NCBI RefSeq assembly: GCF_029633865.1
Contig: NC_079216.1
Location: 69,669,167-69,733,166, forward strand
Reading direction: 5' to 3'
Origin: Lampris incognitus
Taxonomy: Eukaryota > Chordata > Actinopteri > Lampriformes > Lampridae
DNA: 64,000 nucleotides
Position 1 is the stretch's first letter. Every line of letters begins with the position of its first letter. The translations under genes were made by a program, and so were the position numbers. The notes beneath the pieces were generated by a model. That model had not been told where the DNA came from and ran no database searches. It saw only the letters and a program-made list of their open reading frames with translations. This document shows positions 1-11,215 of this stretch, in pieces.

Positions 1-451
1 CATGTAACACACACAAATACAATCTTCCCACTTCCACCGAGTTGACTGATCACTGCCAGCTGTTTTCAGCTTCCGCCTTCGTGAGCAGCGGCTTCGTGAT
101 CGGGAGATCGACAACTTTTATTTTTGTCTTATTAGTTCTTTATATTCTGCCTTAAACTCCTCTTTTTGTTCGGATTTAGCTAGTTTCTGTGCTTAGTTCA
201 CTTATCGCTAGATTCTCTAGTTTCTTTCTTATACAAATCTTGTGTTTAGTAGGTAGCTTCTTGTTCCCAGTTTGTTACTAGCTTTGAGCTTAGCCTAGCT
301 TACCAGTTAGCTCTATTACATTCGCAGTAAAAGCAGTCTCGTTAAAACGATGGTTTGTGGTGACTGCTCCGTAGTTACAGATAGGTTGTCTCTACTAGAG
401 AGACGTGTCCGTGAGTTAGAGCAGCTGCTTTCGGCTAGGATTACGTGAGAT

Positions 452-1229
452 GTGACGGGCACTCCAGATAGCCTTAGCCCCGGGCCTGACAGCAGACCTG
501 ATATTGTTAGCACTAGCTCAGCTTTATGTGCAGATGCGGAGGAGTTTGTCTTTGTTTACCGGCGTGGGAAGGCTCGAAAGAGCAAGCCATCGGTCATGTG
601 GCCTGGTCTTCAGTCACCTCTCCTGACTGCAAACCGGTTTTCACCACTCACCAGCCCTGTTGGTAGTCCTACGGGCCATCGTGCGTCTCCCCTTTCTGTC
701 GACAGAGTAAAGCAACGCACACTAGTGATAGGAGACTCCATTACCCGCAATGTTAGATTAGCTTCGCCAGCCTTGGTTCACTGTTTACCCGGGGCCAGAG
801 TCTCCGACATAGAGGATAATCTTAGGGTGCTGGCATCACGGAGGGAGAGTTGGGGAACCCAGGCACACAGCACCACTACTTTCAGCAACATTGTTATTCA
901 TGTTGGCACCAATAATGCTAGGATGAAGCAATCAGAGATCACAAAAGCCAGCCTAGTCAGAGTGCTTGAGTTTGCTAGAAAGATGTCGGCATCGATTAAT
1001 TGTCTCTGGTCCCTTACCTGTGAGGGGTAATGATGAGATGTACAGTAGGCTCACCTCAATGAACAGCTGGCTGGCTCGTTACTGTAATGAGCAGGGATTC
1101 GGCTTCGTTGATAACTGGCCTTCTTTCTGGGGCCGCCCTTACCTGTTGAAAGCGGACGGCATTCACCCTACTGGGGACGGCACCGCTCTTTTGTCTAGCA
1201 ATATAGATAGTTGTTTACGTTTAGTTTGA
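452..1229 (+). pseudogene. L2-like LINE ORF1 with SGNH/GDSL-type esterase domain, frameshifted
   Basis: ORF1 of the LINE. The first part (452 to about 1005) carries the block I motif IGDSIT with the expected serine nucleophile and the block III motif HVGTNN. The reading frame is then lost near 1000-1020. The rest continues in another frame from about 966 and includes ADGIHPTGDG, which supplies the D-x-x-H catalytic pair. All catalytic blocks of an SGNH hydrolase are therefore present, but on two frames. Esterase-type ORF1 proteins are known in CR1/L2-group LINEs, where they are thought to act with the ORF1 ribonucleoprotein. This copy cannot make a single protein unless the frameshift is an assembly error. 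Confidence 0.75.
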
Positions 1230-1254
1230 CACTAAGGACTTAACCTTCAGCGGG

Positions 1255-4200
1255 TTGCAGGTGATTAGAGAGCCTGCTAGGTTTAAATCTAGTGCGGATG
1301 TGGAGTCAAGTAGTTTAATTAATGTTAGTCAGGGAATTTCTCATAGTGTAGATTATCAGCCTGATAGCTTGGTCTATAACATTGAGACTGTCTCCCTGCC
1401 CTGCTGTATTGCTCTCAAGCTCTCCTCTCCTAAATGTGTGAATCACAATAATCTAGTAATTATTCCTACCACTTGTAGTGGTGAGATGTGTGACAAAGTA
1501 CCTAATAATCTACAAAACCAAACAGCTAACGTTATCAAGAATGTGACCACATATCGTCCAAAGCGTTGGTGGCCAAAACTCTCAACAAGGTGTCTAATTC
1601 CAATTAATCTTTCACCTATTGGTAGCTCTAAAGCTCTGCCTACTACTGATCACTTCCACAAGATGCTTAAATTTTTGTAAATATCAGATCACTGTCTACC
1701 AAAGCCTTACTAATAAATGATCTGATTCTTGAACATAGTTTTGATATGATTAGGTTATGTGAAACATGGCTGAAACCAAATGTTTTCCTTCCCTTAAATG
1801 AAGCTTCCCCACCTGACTATACTTATGCCCATGTAGCTCGGGCTAATAAACAAGGTGGGGGTGTTGCCTTAATATATAAATCTATTTTCAATCTGACTTC
1901 TAGACTTGAATCTAAATTCCAGTGTTTTGAGTCTCTTGTTCTTGGTCCATCTCCCTCAGCCATGAATAGACTCGGCTCAGTCCAAATTGTGATACTCTGC
2001 CGGCCTCCTGGCTGTTACTCGTTATTTCTTGAAGAATTTGGAGAATTTGTCTCAGGCTTTGTTACGCACTGTGATGAGATTCTAATTCTAGGTGATTTCA
2101 ATATTCATCTGAATAAGGCTGCTGATCCTCTAAGTATAGCCTTTCTGGCACTAGTTGATACTTTTGGGTTCACTCAGTTTGTTCAAGAGTCGACTCAGTG
2201 CAGTGGTAACACCCTTGATTTGGTTTTATCTAAAGGAATAGCTGTTTCTGATCTGAATTTCTTACCAACCACATCTGCTGTCAGATCCTTTTCTCATCAA
2301 ATTTGAAGCATTATTGGCCTGTCCAGTTATTGTCAGCACAGATGTAACTGCCACTCGCCATATTGGTCCCTCCAGTGTAGCTGCATTTGGCCAGCAGCTG
2401 CCTGAAGTCTTGGCTCCTTTCACTGTGGTTAAATGACTCTGTTGAAAATATCACTAGTGACTTAAATGTGGCCCTCTCTAGTCTCTTCTATTCAGTTGCA
2501 CCTCTCACTACCAGAGCTAGGCAACTAAAGAGGCCTACACCCTGGTTGAATGATGAGACACATGCTCTTAAGCGGACCTGCAGGAGACTTGACTGTAAAT
2601 GGCGAAAATCAAAATTGGAAGTTTTTTACCTATCGTGGCACGAGTGTTTATTGAAATACAAGCGTGCTTTATCTACTGCAAAAACATCGTATCTCTCTCA
2701 CTTAATGAATATTAATAAACATAACCCCAGATTTCTCTTTGACACTGTATCTAAACTTACTAAAAGCAGCCGTCTATTAGCTGCTCACCATTCACAGCCC
2801 ATGAATTTCTAGATTTTTTCTGCAATAAGGTTGATGAGATCTTGGACAAAATGAGTTCTTCAACTCCATCTACTCCTGCAGATCCTGTCTTACTATTTTC
2901 ATATCTACATAATGAGTCACTGACAGTTCCAGTTATTACAGCTTTTGAGATTATCTCTCTTGATACTTTGACTAAGTTCGTGTCAGCTTCTAAATCAACT
3001 GCTTGCCTACTTGATCCCTTACCAGCAAAACTTTTTAAAGACCTCTGGCCTTTTTTTGGACCTACAATCCCAGACATCGTTAATTTATCTCTTACTGCTG
3101 GCATTGTTCCCAGCAGTTTTAAGACAGCTGTGGTTAAACCTCTACTTAAAAAACCGCACCTTGATCCAGGGTCTCTTAATAACTATCGACCAGTCTCTAA
3201 TCTTCCATTCTTCTCTAAAGTACTAGAGAGAGTTGTTTATCAACAACTTTGGACCCATATAAAAGACAACCATCTATATGAACCTTTTCAGTCAGCTTTC
3301 AGGCCCTGTCATTCCAGTGAAACTGCTCTGACCAGAGTGGCAAATGATCTCTTACTAGCTATCGACTCTGATTCCACTTCTGTGCTTCTACTACTGGACC
3401 TCAGTGCAGCCTTTGACACCATTGATCACTGTATACTTTTAGATAGATTAAATTGTAATTTTGGTGTCTCTGGCTTAGCTCTCTCTTGGCTGAAGTCTTA
3501 CCTATATGGAAGAACACATTGTGTCTGCTATAATAATATTATATAAACATTTTCTGAAATTAAATACGGTGTGCCTCAGGGCTCAGTTCTTGGCCCTCTA
3601 CTTTTCTCTCTGTACATTACACCTCTTGGCCAAATTATATGCAGTTATGGAATAAATTTCCATTGCTATGCTGATGATACTCAGTTTTATGTGCCTATCA
3701 GGGCTGATGATCATACTCAAATCACGAACTTAAGAGGCCTGCTTGGCTACTGTGAAAAACTGGATGTCACTTAATGTTCTGCTTTTAAATTCAGATAAAA
3801 CCGAGATGCTGGTCATTGGCCCTGCTAGACAGACACCAATTTGGTCAAGTAGCGATAACTCTGTGGCTTGGCACCCAAAAATCTTGGTGTTACGTTTGAT
3901 CCCAGCCTTTCATTTGTTAAGCACATTAAAAAAAATCACCAAGACTGCCTTTTTTCACTTACGTAACATAGCTAAAATTCGGTCTTTTCTCTCCATGGCT
4001 GACGCAGAGACTCTAATACATGCATTTGTTTCATCCAGACTCGATTACTGTAATGTTCTGTTCTCAGGTCTGCCACGTTCTAGTACTAAAAGTGTTCTGA
4101 TGGTTCAGAATGCTGCTGCTAGAATCCTAACTAAAACTAGGAAATTTGACCATATTACACCAATTCTTGCCTCCCTTCATTGGCTTCCTATCCATGTTAG

Positions 4201-4474
4201 ATCAGAATACAACGTGCTTCTGCTGACTTGTAAAATCCTAAATGGGCTTGCCCCACCTTACTTGTCTGATCTCCTTAAACCTTACATGCCATCTCGAGCT
4301 CTTTGTTCTCAAAATACAGGGCCCCTGTGTGTACCCAAAGTTAAAAAGAAGTCAGCTTGTGGCAGGGCTCCATTGTTGTGGAATAACCTGTCTGCTGCCA
4401 TCAGACTATCGGAGTCTGTTGAGTCCTTTAAATCCAAACTTAAAACTCATCTTTTTGCCTTAGCTTACAATTAG
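1255..4474 (+). pseudogene. L2-like LINE ORF2: endonuclease and reverse transcriptase, multiply broken
   Basis: An endonuclease of the APE type is visible at about 1675-2306, with CETWL, a GGGVAL loop, GDFNIH and a NTLDLVLS segment. The reverse transcriptase follows at 2842-4474. It has NYRPVSNLPF, motif A DLSAAFDTIDH, motif [12 protein letters not shown] and motif C CYADDTQF, then the conserved LDYCNVLFSGLP and NAAARILT region typical of L2. Frame changes occur near 1675, 2306-2390, 2812-2842 and 3760, and an in-frame stop lies at 3544. The catalytic aspartates are still readable, so decay is moderate. It lies directly downstream of ORF1 in the same LINE. Confidence 0.8.
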
Positions 4475-4910
4475 TTGCCTTTAAGTTGTGTGCTTCACAA
4501 CCTGTACTGGATGGCAGGTCGGTTTTTTGTCTCAATGAATTTACCAACCACTGTTCTGCCGACGAGATTATCGAGTATAGATTACAGAGTATAAATTATG
4601 ACTACTTGATGACTTAATTGATTATGACTAATGACTATTGCAAACTGTTCTCTTCTCTAACATGTCTTTTTCTCTCTCTCTGAATGATGTCTTCTCCTTT
4701 CTCTTTTTCTGTGTTTGAATGGTGTCATATGAGTCTCTCTTGCGTGCACGTGCAGTCGGTTCTCCTCCCAGGTCTCCTTGGTGATGGTGGTCGCCATTTG
4801 GATGCTGCCTGCCCTTCCTCTCCTCACATAAATTTTTTTAATTTAAAAAATGTTTTTAACTGATGATGCTGGTCGTGTGGCTTGGGTCCTGGGCTGCACC
4901 TGGGGAAGGA

Positions 4911-5375
4911 TCAGCCAGTCAAAGAGAGCATCTTGAGGATCGCCTCAAAAGTATGTTTGAGGGGCTGTTGTTGAAATTGAGACAGGATGAAACATTCCAG
5001 GCACCTATAAAATCTCTTGTCTCCTCTTATGAGAAGGTTATGCCCGAGAGTGCGCTGATTTCACCGTTGTCCACGTTTGGAAAACCAAGTAGTGCAGCCA
5101 CTTCAGCCAAACTACTAAAAATGCAGGCAAGGAAATGCCTGCAAATGAGCACAGCAACTGGTGTGCAACCTACAGCTGTGGTTCGACGGAAGGTACCACT
5201 TGGAGGCAGATGGGCATTGATCACTGGACGACCTCCTAAAAGAGCCCGGAGAGATCATACCTGTGGCAGAGTTAAAGAGGGGGGCAGCGAACTGCCCAAA
5301 AGATTGGCACCACACTTACTTTCTCAGTGTGTGACTGATCGTGTGTCCTTGGGTGGCAAACATAGCAGCAAATAA
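4911..5375 (+). CDS. Unrecognised open segment, possible last coding exon or captured fragment
   Basis: The frame is open for about 155 codons and ends in TAA at 5375. It begins inside or just after the LINE 3' UTR, so no start codon can be assigned; an ATG at 4863 lies in LINE sequence and is unlikely to be real. The translation is not low complexity. It has an amphipathic stretch (EDRLKSMFEGLLLKLRQD) followed by a basic C-terminal part with GRPPKRARRD that could be a nuclear localisation signal or AT-hook-like motif. I do not recognise the family. It may be a host exon, a processed copy or part of a DNA transposon gene. Confidence 0.3.
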   Translation, partial: SASQREHLEDRLKSMFEGLLLKLRQDETFQAPIKSLVSSYEKVMPESALISPLSTFGKPSSAATSAKLLKMQARKCLQMSTATGVQPTAVVRRKVPLGGRWALITGRPPKRARRDHTCGRVKEGGSELPKRLAPHLLSQCVTDRVSLGGKHSSK

Positions 5376-5503
5376 ACTATTAAACAGCATGTTTATGTTT
5401 ATGTAGGCCTAAGTATTCCGATTTTAACAGCAAAAAGTTCTCAAACAAATCACAGACTATACCTTACAAAAAAAAATATATTGTAACGTGCATGGATAAG
5501 AAG

Positions 5504-5560
5504 ACATCGCTAACCGCTAGACTAAAGGGTCTGACCCTTTAGTCTAGCGGTTAGCGATGT
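5504..5560. repeat. Perfect inverted repeat, 28-bp arms with 1-bp spacer
   Basis: Bases 5504-5531 are the exact reverse complement of 5533-5560, with a single T between them. The right arm contains TAGTCTAGCGGTTAGCG, which looks like the A-box end of a tRNA gene or tRNA-derived SINE (compare TGGTCTAGTGGTTAG). It may therefore be two tRNA-like heads joined tail to tail. As DNA it could extrude a cruciform; as RNA it would fold into an almost loopless hairpin. Confidence 0.85.
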
Positions 5561-6870
5561 AGTATGGCCTCACTGATTGCTGTTGATTTGCAGCACTGGT
5601 GGTTGTTACGCCCTTGCTTGAAAGGTGGGGTTGTGTCTGGGCTGGAGTGTCACAGTTGTGGCTGGCTGTGTGCATCGGGGGCAGTTGGAAACCCAGTGTG
5701 GCAGCAGAGGCACCTTCTTGCTTTGACTGATAATCTGCATAGTCACTGAACATTTTGATATATTTTTTTCTAAATCACTATGACTGGTGTAACTGTTGGC
5801 GTCAAAACAGATGACTATTAATGATTCACTGTGTTCACAGAATAAGTTTAGCTGTGTATGCAAAATCTCCCTTTTTTCCAGTAAATATATCAAAAAACAA
5901 TAATCACCATCAACTCAAAACTCACATTAAACTTGAGTCAAAATCAGATGGTCAATACACAACCCTTAACCAAAACCAAAAAATTATGAATGATATATAT
6001 CAGCATAATGTTAAACACAGTGTTCCTATAGCAGGATCTCACATAGCACACTTTTACACAACTCAAATAACAGTTAAGTTTATCGAAATATCATAAAAAG
6101 TCCTCAAATGGATATAGCAAGCTTTCAACAGTCTTTAAAGGATATTTGAAGAGGTGAGTATCTTGCCAATGCTGCAGCGCCGATGACAGTAGTTCAGTCC
6201 ACCACACTGTCCAGTCACTGAAGGTAACGCAGTTCAATGCAGCAGCAAAGGCGAGGACGCGAGTCTCTGTATGTCCTTGGATCTCGAAGCACCACGATCC
6301 GGGTCACGGCACCATGATGTTACCCGCACTTTGCGTTCGGCCGTCGTCTCCCGACACGCCCTGGGACTCTGCGTTGTGTTTGTTGTAGTATGATGTTTGC
6401 GTGGAAAAGGAAAGAGGCGGAGGCTTGGGATCGTGGCTGAGACCTGGACACTTTACTGGCACTCGCTTACACTTCACCTCTCATCAATCAGCTGACCGCT
6501 GGCCTCATCATACTCTCAGCTTCCGGCAGAAGAAACAAAAAAAAAGACATGTGATCAACGTAGCCTTTTGCCCGGGACAAGACTTGGGGGTACGGTGTTG
6601 CAAAAGGGACAAACATCGCCATTTGCGGCATTCCCGGGGGAACATACAGCGTAACAGTGCCACCCTGTGGCGGATTTACATTACTACCCTACATTAACAT
6701 AACGCGGCGCAGCAGTTAGCGGAAGTGGAGACGTAACAAGCGCATTTGATTTACACCACTGGTACATTACCTGTTTTAAAGCACCGCATTATAAATCCAA
6801 AGTTATCAAGCAGTACATGATCATTGTGGTCTACAACTGTCACAACACATCCAAAGCAACATTTCAGACT
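5561..6870. other. Intergenic, no gene recognised
   Basis: Only short incidental reading frames without recognisable motifs. A GC-richer patch at about 6180-6700 contains GTGCCACCCTGTGGCGG, a short imperfect palindrome common in dispersed repeats, but I could not place it in a family. Confidence 0.4.
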
Positions 6871-6872
6871 GT

Positions 6873-7110
6873 CATGACCCGCTCCACATCCTAGCTCATG
6901 TTTTATGAGTTTTTCATATTTCCCAGTGTTTCCTGTTTTATTGTGGTATTCATTTCAGATGCCACTTCCTGTCAAGTTTCCCTCCTGTGTGATCACCGGC
7001 CCCGCCCTAATGTGTTGCACCTGTGTGTCATCATCTCCCCATGTGTGTATTTAAGCCACGTCTTTCTCCCTCATGCTGTCAGTTCGTCTTTACCCCGGAG
7101 AAGAGCCTGA
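6873..7110 (+). mobile_element. Possible LTR-retrotransposon LTR fragment
   Basis: The stretch starts TGTCATGACCC, runs through pyrimidine-rich text with repeated TTTCCTG, and has TATTTAAG near 7049 followed by TGTCAGTTCGTC. This layout (TG start, TATTTAA promoter box, then a start-site-like segment) resembles fish Gypsy-type LTRs. I found no matching second copy or primer-binding site, so it may be a solo LTR or chance similarity. Confidence 0.28.
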
Positions 7111-8009
7111 CGCCTCTGGCTGGTTGCCGCGTACCGACCTTTTTGCCCGGTTAAACCTTTTTGGAGCTTTTGCTATCTGTGTCAGTCTGCTTTGTGGGTC
7201 CTTCGTCATTGTGATCCTGCGAACTGGCTACAATATGGGCTCCGCAAACCACATCCCGGTTCGTACTGCTCTGCGAGCTAGGACCAGCGACCGCAATGCT
7301 AGAAGCGATGCATAAATCGGACGCTACATCGCCGTGTGACCCTGGTAAGTTTTCTTTTTCTGTCAAACAACGTTATTGATTGTCTTACACGTTTGGTAGT
7401 TAATGCTGTACAAAAGAAACAATTTCACTTGCTGTTTTATTGCTTGTGCAGTACGAGTGTGAGTAGACTCGCTAGCTGGTGGTCGTATATAAAAAAAATA
7501 TATACAAAAACCTCCCACTAACACCTACACATATTGCATTCTACCACCCAGCAAACAATCACCACTCCCAAGAGACGCACCCGGGTCTTCTGTGGTCATT
7601 CAAGAAAACATTATTTCAGTGGTGTCAGTCAGGGCCGGAGTCTGTGTCCATATTTTATGATTAACTCCCGGGTTCACCGCGCAATTTCCCATGAAGTGAG
7701 GTCTGCCGGGCCGGCTAGGGTTTAGACTTCTCACGAACGGCCGGCCCCGGAGTTGCCACCGAGGCAATTACCACCGAGACAAATGCCGCGTCGTACAGCG
7801 TGTCTGAGAGTTAGCATGCTATGCTAGCACCATGTCATGAGTAGGCGAGACGCCGAGTCGAGTAGCCGCTGGTCTCGGCTAGTTTTTGACGGAGGTGCCA
7901 AGAATGTTGAACCGTGAGAGACGAACACTTTAGGCGGTCTTCGGCTGCAAGTTCTAAAGGACACCGTTTTAAATGAGGAAGCGCAGGAGACGAGGAGAGA
8001 CATGCCGCG

Positions 8010-8087
8010 GAGTATGCGGAGCTAATTCAGTTTGTGGATGATGAAAGCTTGTCGCTGGTGCTGCGAGAAGCAGTGGACAACGGTGAT
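8010..8087 (+). pseudogene. Short gag-like fragment of a copia-type LTR retrotransposon
   Basis: One frame reads EYAELIQFVDDESLSLVLRE and then AVDNGD. The wording resembles the gag region of copia-like elements in fish, where a helix near the capsid N-terminus carries this kind of FLDDKSLSLV segment. The frame is closed shortly after 8087. Upstream DNA (7730-8000) may belong to the same relic, but I see no further motif in it. Confidence 0.35.
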
Positions 8088-9200
8088 TCATTAACACCAA
8101 CAAAAGCTAAATGAGGCCTCCATCGCAATTATTTACATGGTCTCGAGACCGAGAAAACGACAAAACATGTTTTTAAACAAAACCTGAACATGAAAAATGC
8201 TTTCAATAAACAAAGCCAAGTTTGTTAGGCGAATAAGAATTTAATTTTTTGGAACATTTTAGTGAACTTTATGCGCAATCGATATCCTTTTTAAAAAAAA
8301 AAAAAAAAGTAAATCCAACAGACTTGGAGGGGGGGTGGTAAGGCGTGCAGAGCCTGTGGCACGGCTAACCATTTTGCACATTCCGGGACAGCGGAATCTG
8401 CGTTATTCTATTTGCTACCTAACCCTGGTTAGTTAAGACAGCGTCTTAAGTTGATCTGTTGTTGCATATATTTGCTTATGGTTAGTATTTTTGTTAATAA
8501 ACTTGTTTATTTTTAAACTTGGTTCTGCCTACCACCTTTCTTATTCCCCCGGGATACTTTTCCTTTGTTACTTCCCCTGGACCTTTTGACGGGCAATGTA
8601 ACGGGGAGGAAAGGGAACAGTGGTTTCACTCTTCAACTAGAAGCAGCAATGTCAACTCGATTCAAGAACCACATGTGTAATGTCACGAGTTTCAAGCACA
8701 AAATGCGGATTGCTCCCAGACCATCTCACGCCAAGTAGCACCAGACTCTACTCAGACCAGTTGTTGCCCTCCATAGGCCTGTTGGTGACGGTGTGTTGTG
8801 CGCTACCACAGATGCACTATAGATTTCGAGGTAGTTGAGGCCAGAGCCCTAGAAAGAGTTACGTCAATGAGGGGTCAGAACGCGAGGATCACGTGGTTCA
8901 TGTAGCCGTTGAATAGTTCCAAACAAAGCTTGGCGGGTCATTTAAATGAACTGCTTAGCCGCGATGATTTTTTTTTTATATAGATATATTCCAACCTGAA
9001 ATTATTCTATGCGCACTGTTTGGAACTATCCGGGGCTCCCACGATCCGCCATTGCTGTTAAATAATTGGCCCATTGACGTCTACGGAGTTAACGTAACTC
9101 TCTTTCTAGGGCTCTGGTTGAGGCCAGCCAGCAGCCATTGCTCTGACGGTCCATCTGTGAGTGCGTTGGGCTCATGCATTTCACCATTCCATCTGACTGA
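8088..9200. other. Intergenic, low gene content
   Basis: AT-rich DNA with an A16 run near 8293-8308 and an AATAAACTTG segment near 8497. No coding region or RNA gene is recognisable. Confidence 0.4.
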
Positions 9201-9204
9201 GAAC

Positions 9205-9411
9205 ACACTGGTTGGCAAATACCAAGGTGTTTTCACTTCCCCAGTTGACTCCGTGCCAGATGAGGTGCATTTTGAGTTGGATGCAGTGATTCGGCCAGTC
9301 CAGAGTCCACCTCGCAATGTTCAAGTCGCTACGCAGAAAGCGCTGAAGTCACGGCGTGATCAATACAAAGCGGAGGGCTTTGTATCTGATACTTTTCTAC
9401 AAGTAGGTTGA
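9205..9411 (+). pseudogene. Gypsy-type pol fragment (segment just before the reverse transcriptase)
   Basis: The open frame contains VFTSPVDSVPDEVHFELDAV and IRPVQSPPRNVQVA. This matches the hallmark sequence upstream of the RT in Gypsy elements, where a short acidic segment is followed by a V-x-P-V-Q-x-x-P-R pattern. The frame ends at 9411 before the RT core, so only a scrap remains. The frame is open from 9052, but the earlier part is not recognisable. Confidence 0.5.
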
Positions 9412-10860
9412 TCATGATTATCGGTCTAATAAATGTAATGATGTTGTACACTCGAGTGAATAGTAACGGTAATCATTAAGCAAGGAAATGTCGAGTTCGA
9501 CCGTATTTTAGCCTGACGACGTTAGACTAGCGACAGCAGTAAAATGGCGACCGCTGACGGAACGAGTCACGTAAATGTTGTATTCACAAAAGACGAGATA
9601 ATATGCAGCGACTGTGATAGAAGCCTTTGTGTGTCTTATTATAATCGGTGCTAGATCGCTGATTAGCTTAATTATCCGAAGACGATTTGTCGTTCATTTA
9701 TGAGGTTCTAGCTTGGCTAACCGCTAGCTTGGACTACAGTAAAACACTGAAGTAGCTAGCCTAGTTTACGGTCACCACGAGGTGGGAGACACCGCGTGCT
9801 ATACGTACTGGTGCTAGTAGAATGGCGACTTAATCTTAACATATCGGCAGCTAGTGAATCAGCCTGTCATCTTTAAGCTCATGTGGATTAACAATAAAGA
9901 ATATATTAATGTGATAATAGATTGGTAACAATAGATAAAACACGTAATGGATTAATGTGACTACGTGTAGTAATGGGTCGATGGATGTAGCCTTTCTAAT
10001 TTTGTGAACTACTCCGGACCTTAGTCCGACCTCGTTAGAGTGCAGGTATAGTATTCATGTAGTAAGAACAGGGTGTATCAGATGAAGTAAACGCAGCTCT
10101 TTTTGAATAGACATGTTATTCTTAAGAGTTTATCTGCTATTCTTAAAAGATAAGTATACTTGTTTTCAAAATAAGAATCGTTTGATTAATGTTGGCGTAT
10201 GTTTAATCTACCTCTTTAATGCAATGGTACCAACCTTCTAAGATATTTCAGGATATGTTGGAACAGTAAAACAGGTATACAGTCTGTAATGAACAATACA
10301 CTATATTGTGTATGTAACTTATAGAATACTTTTTTTGTGAACTATAGATTATAAATTAACAAACAATGGACGTTATTTACCTAAACTTGTAAGGGGAGGG
10401 AAATTTAATCTTTATACTCTACTGGAGTCCTGTAAGAAAGATCTTAATCTGTAAATGAAAGATGGGTTAATATGGACATTGTAATTGAAGAGTAGTCAAC
10501 TTTGTACTAGGAAGGTAGAATTGTGTATTGTATGAGTTAAATGATGGTATTGATGGTTGATTATATATTGATGTTAGTTGATTGTATTTTGAGAATCATC
10601 AGTAGGTTGCTGATTCTAGAAACTTTGTCAGTACATGATGGGAGTGATAAGACCGCTACAGAAAGATTCAGTGCTCTAATATTTTGTATTTTCTACAGTT
10701 TCCCTACTAAATTAAATGTGTTACACCAAACTGCGCCCCAGGCATCATTTTGTCTAACACTGAAAGAATAGTGAAGTCTGGCCATCGAATAAATCTCCTA
10801 GCTTTGTTAGCCCCTGGCTGTACCGTGCTTTAAACACTATCTTATTGTTTTCCTTTAAAA
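9412..10860. other. AT-rich intergenic region with one possible coding start
   Basis: The only item of note is an ATG in a good context at 9543 (AAAATGG) followed by about 37 open codons ending in TAG. If a donor is used within it (for example GTAAAT near 9570) it could be a first exon of the candidate split gene at 13.1-13.6 kb, but nothing directly links them. The rest is AT-rich and unremarkable. Confidence 0.3.
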
Positions 10861-10866
10861 TAATTT

Positions 10867-11215
10867 TCTGGGGTCCGCGGTGATGTAGCGGTCTAAACAT
10901 CGGCTTTGTGTTGATGCAGTCGCCCACGGGGGTTTGCGCCCCGGTCTCGTCAGATCCGACTATGGCCGGACTCGATGAAGCAGCAATCATTGGCGACGCT
11001 GTCTTCGGGAGGGGAGCGGAGTCGGCTTGTGTCGGAAAAAATAGTGGTTCGGCCTGGAGTCGCCTTGTCACGAAAGTGGGGAGGCGGTCTCCTTCGAGAC
11101 TGCCGGCCGGAGAGATGCAGTTGGCGAACGCATGCAGTACGAGGGTGGGTGTTTGAATTAAAATAGGCATCGATTGGCCACTAAATTGGGAGAAAAAAGG
11201 GAAAAATCAAAAATT
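10867..11215 (+). mobile_element. tRNA-derived SINE, 5' tRNA-like head and fish-type tail
   Basis: The head GGGGTCCGCGGTGATGTAGC has an A-box-like GATGTAGCGGTCTA and a diverged B-box region. The body contains a conserved-looking GGAGTCGGC / GGAGTCGCCTTGTCACG part. The 3' tail reads ATTGGCCACTAAATTGGGAG and then AAAAAAGGGAAAAATC. This arrangement is typical of a widespread teleost tRNA-SINE whose tail reads close to ATTGGGGAGAAAAAGGGGG. The copy is diverged and has no coding potential. Confidence 0.6.

Larger units (their letters stand above)
1..4905 (+). mobile_element. Nearly full-length, decayed L2-like non-LTR retrotransposon (LINE)
   Basis: Two degenerate reading regions lie in the order of an L2/CR1-group LINE: an ORF1 with an SGNH esterase, then an ORF2 with apurinic endonuclease and reverse transcriptase. 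Bases 1-451 are non-coding and probably its 5' UTR; I cannot place the true 5' edge. After the ORF2 end at 4474 comes a pyrimidine-rich 3' UTR reaching about 4905. Frameshifts and stops break both ORFs, so the copy is dead. The L2 assignment rests on the RT wording and the esterase-type ORF1; CR1 or a sister clade is possible. Confidence 0.75.
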
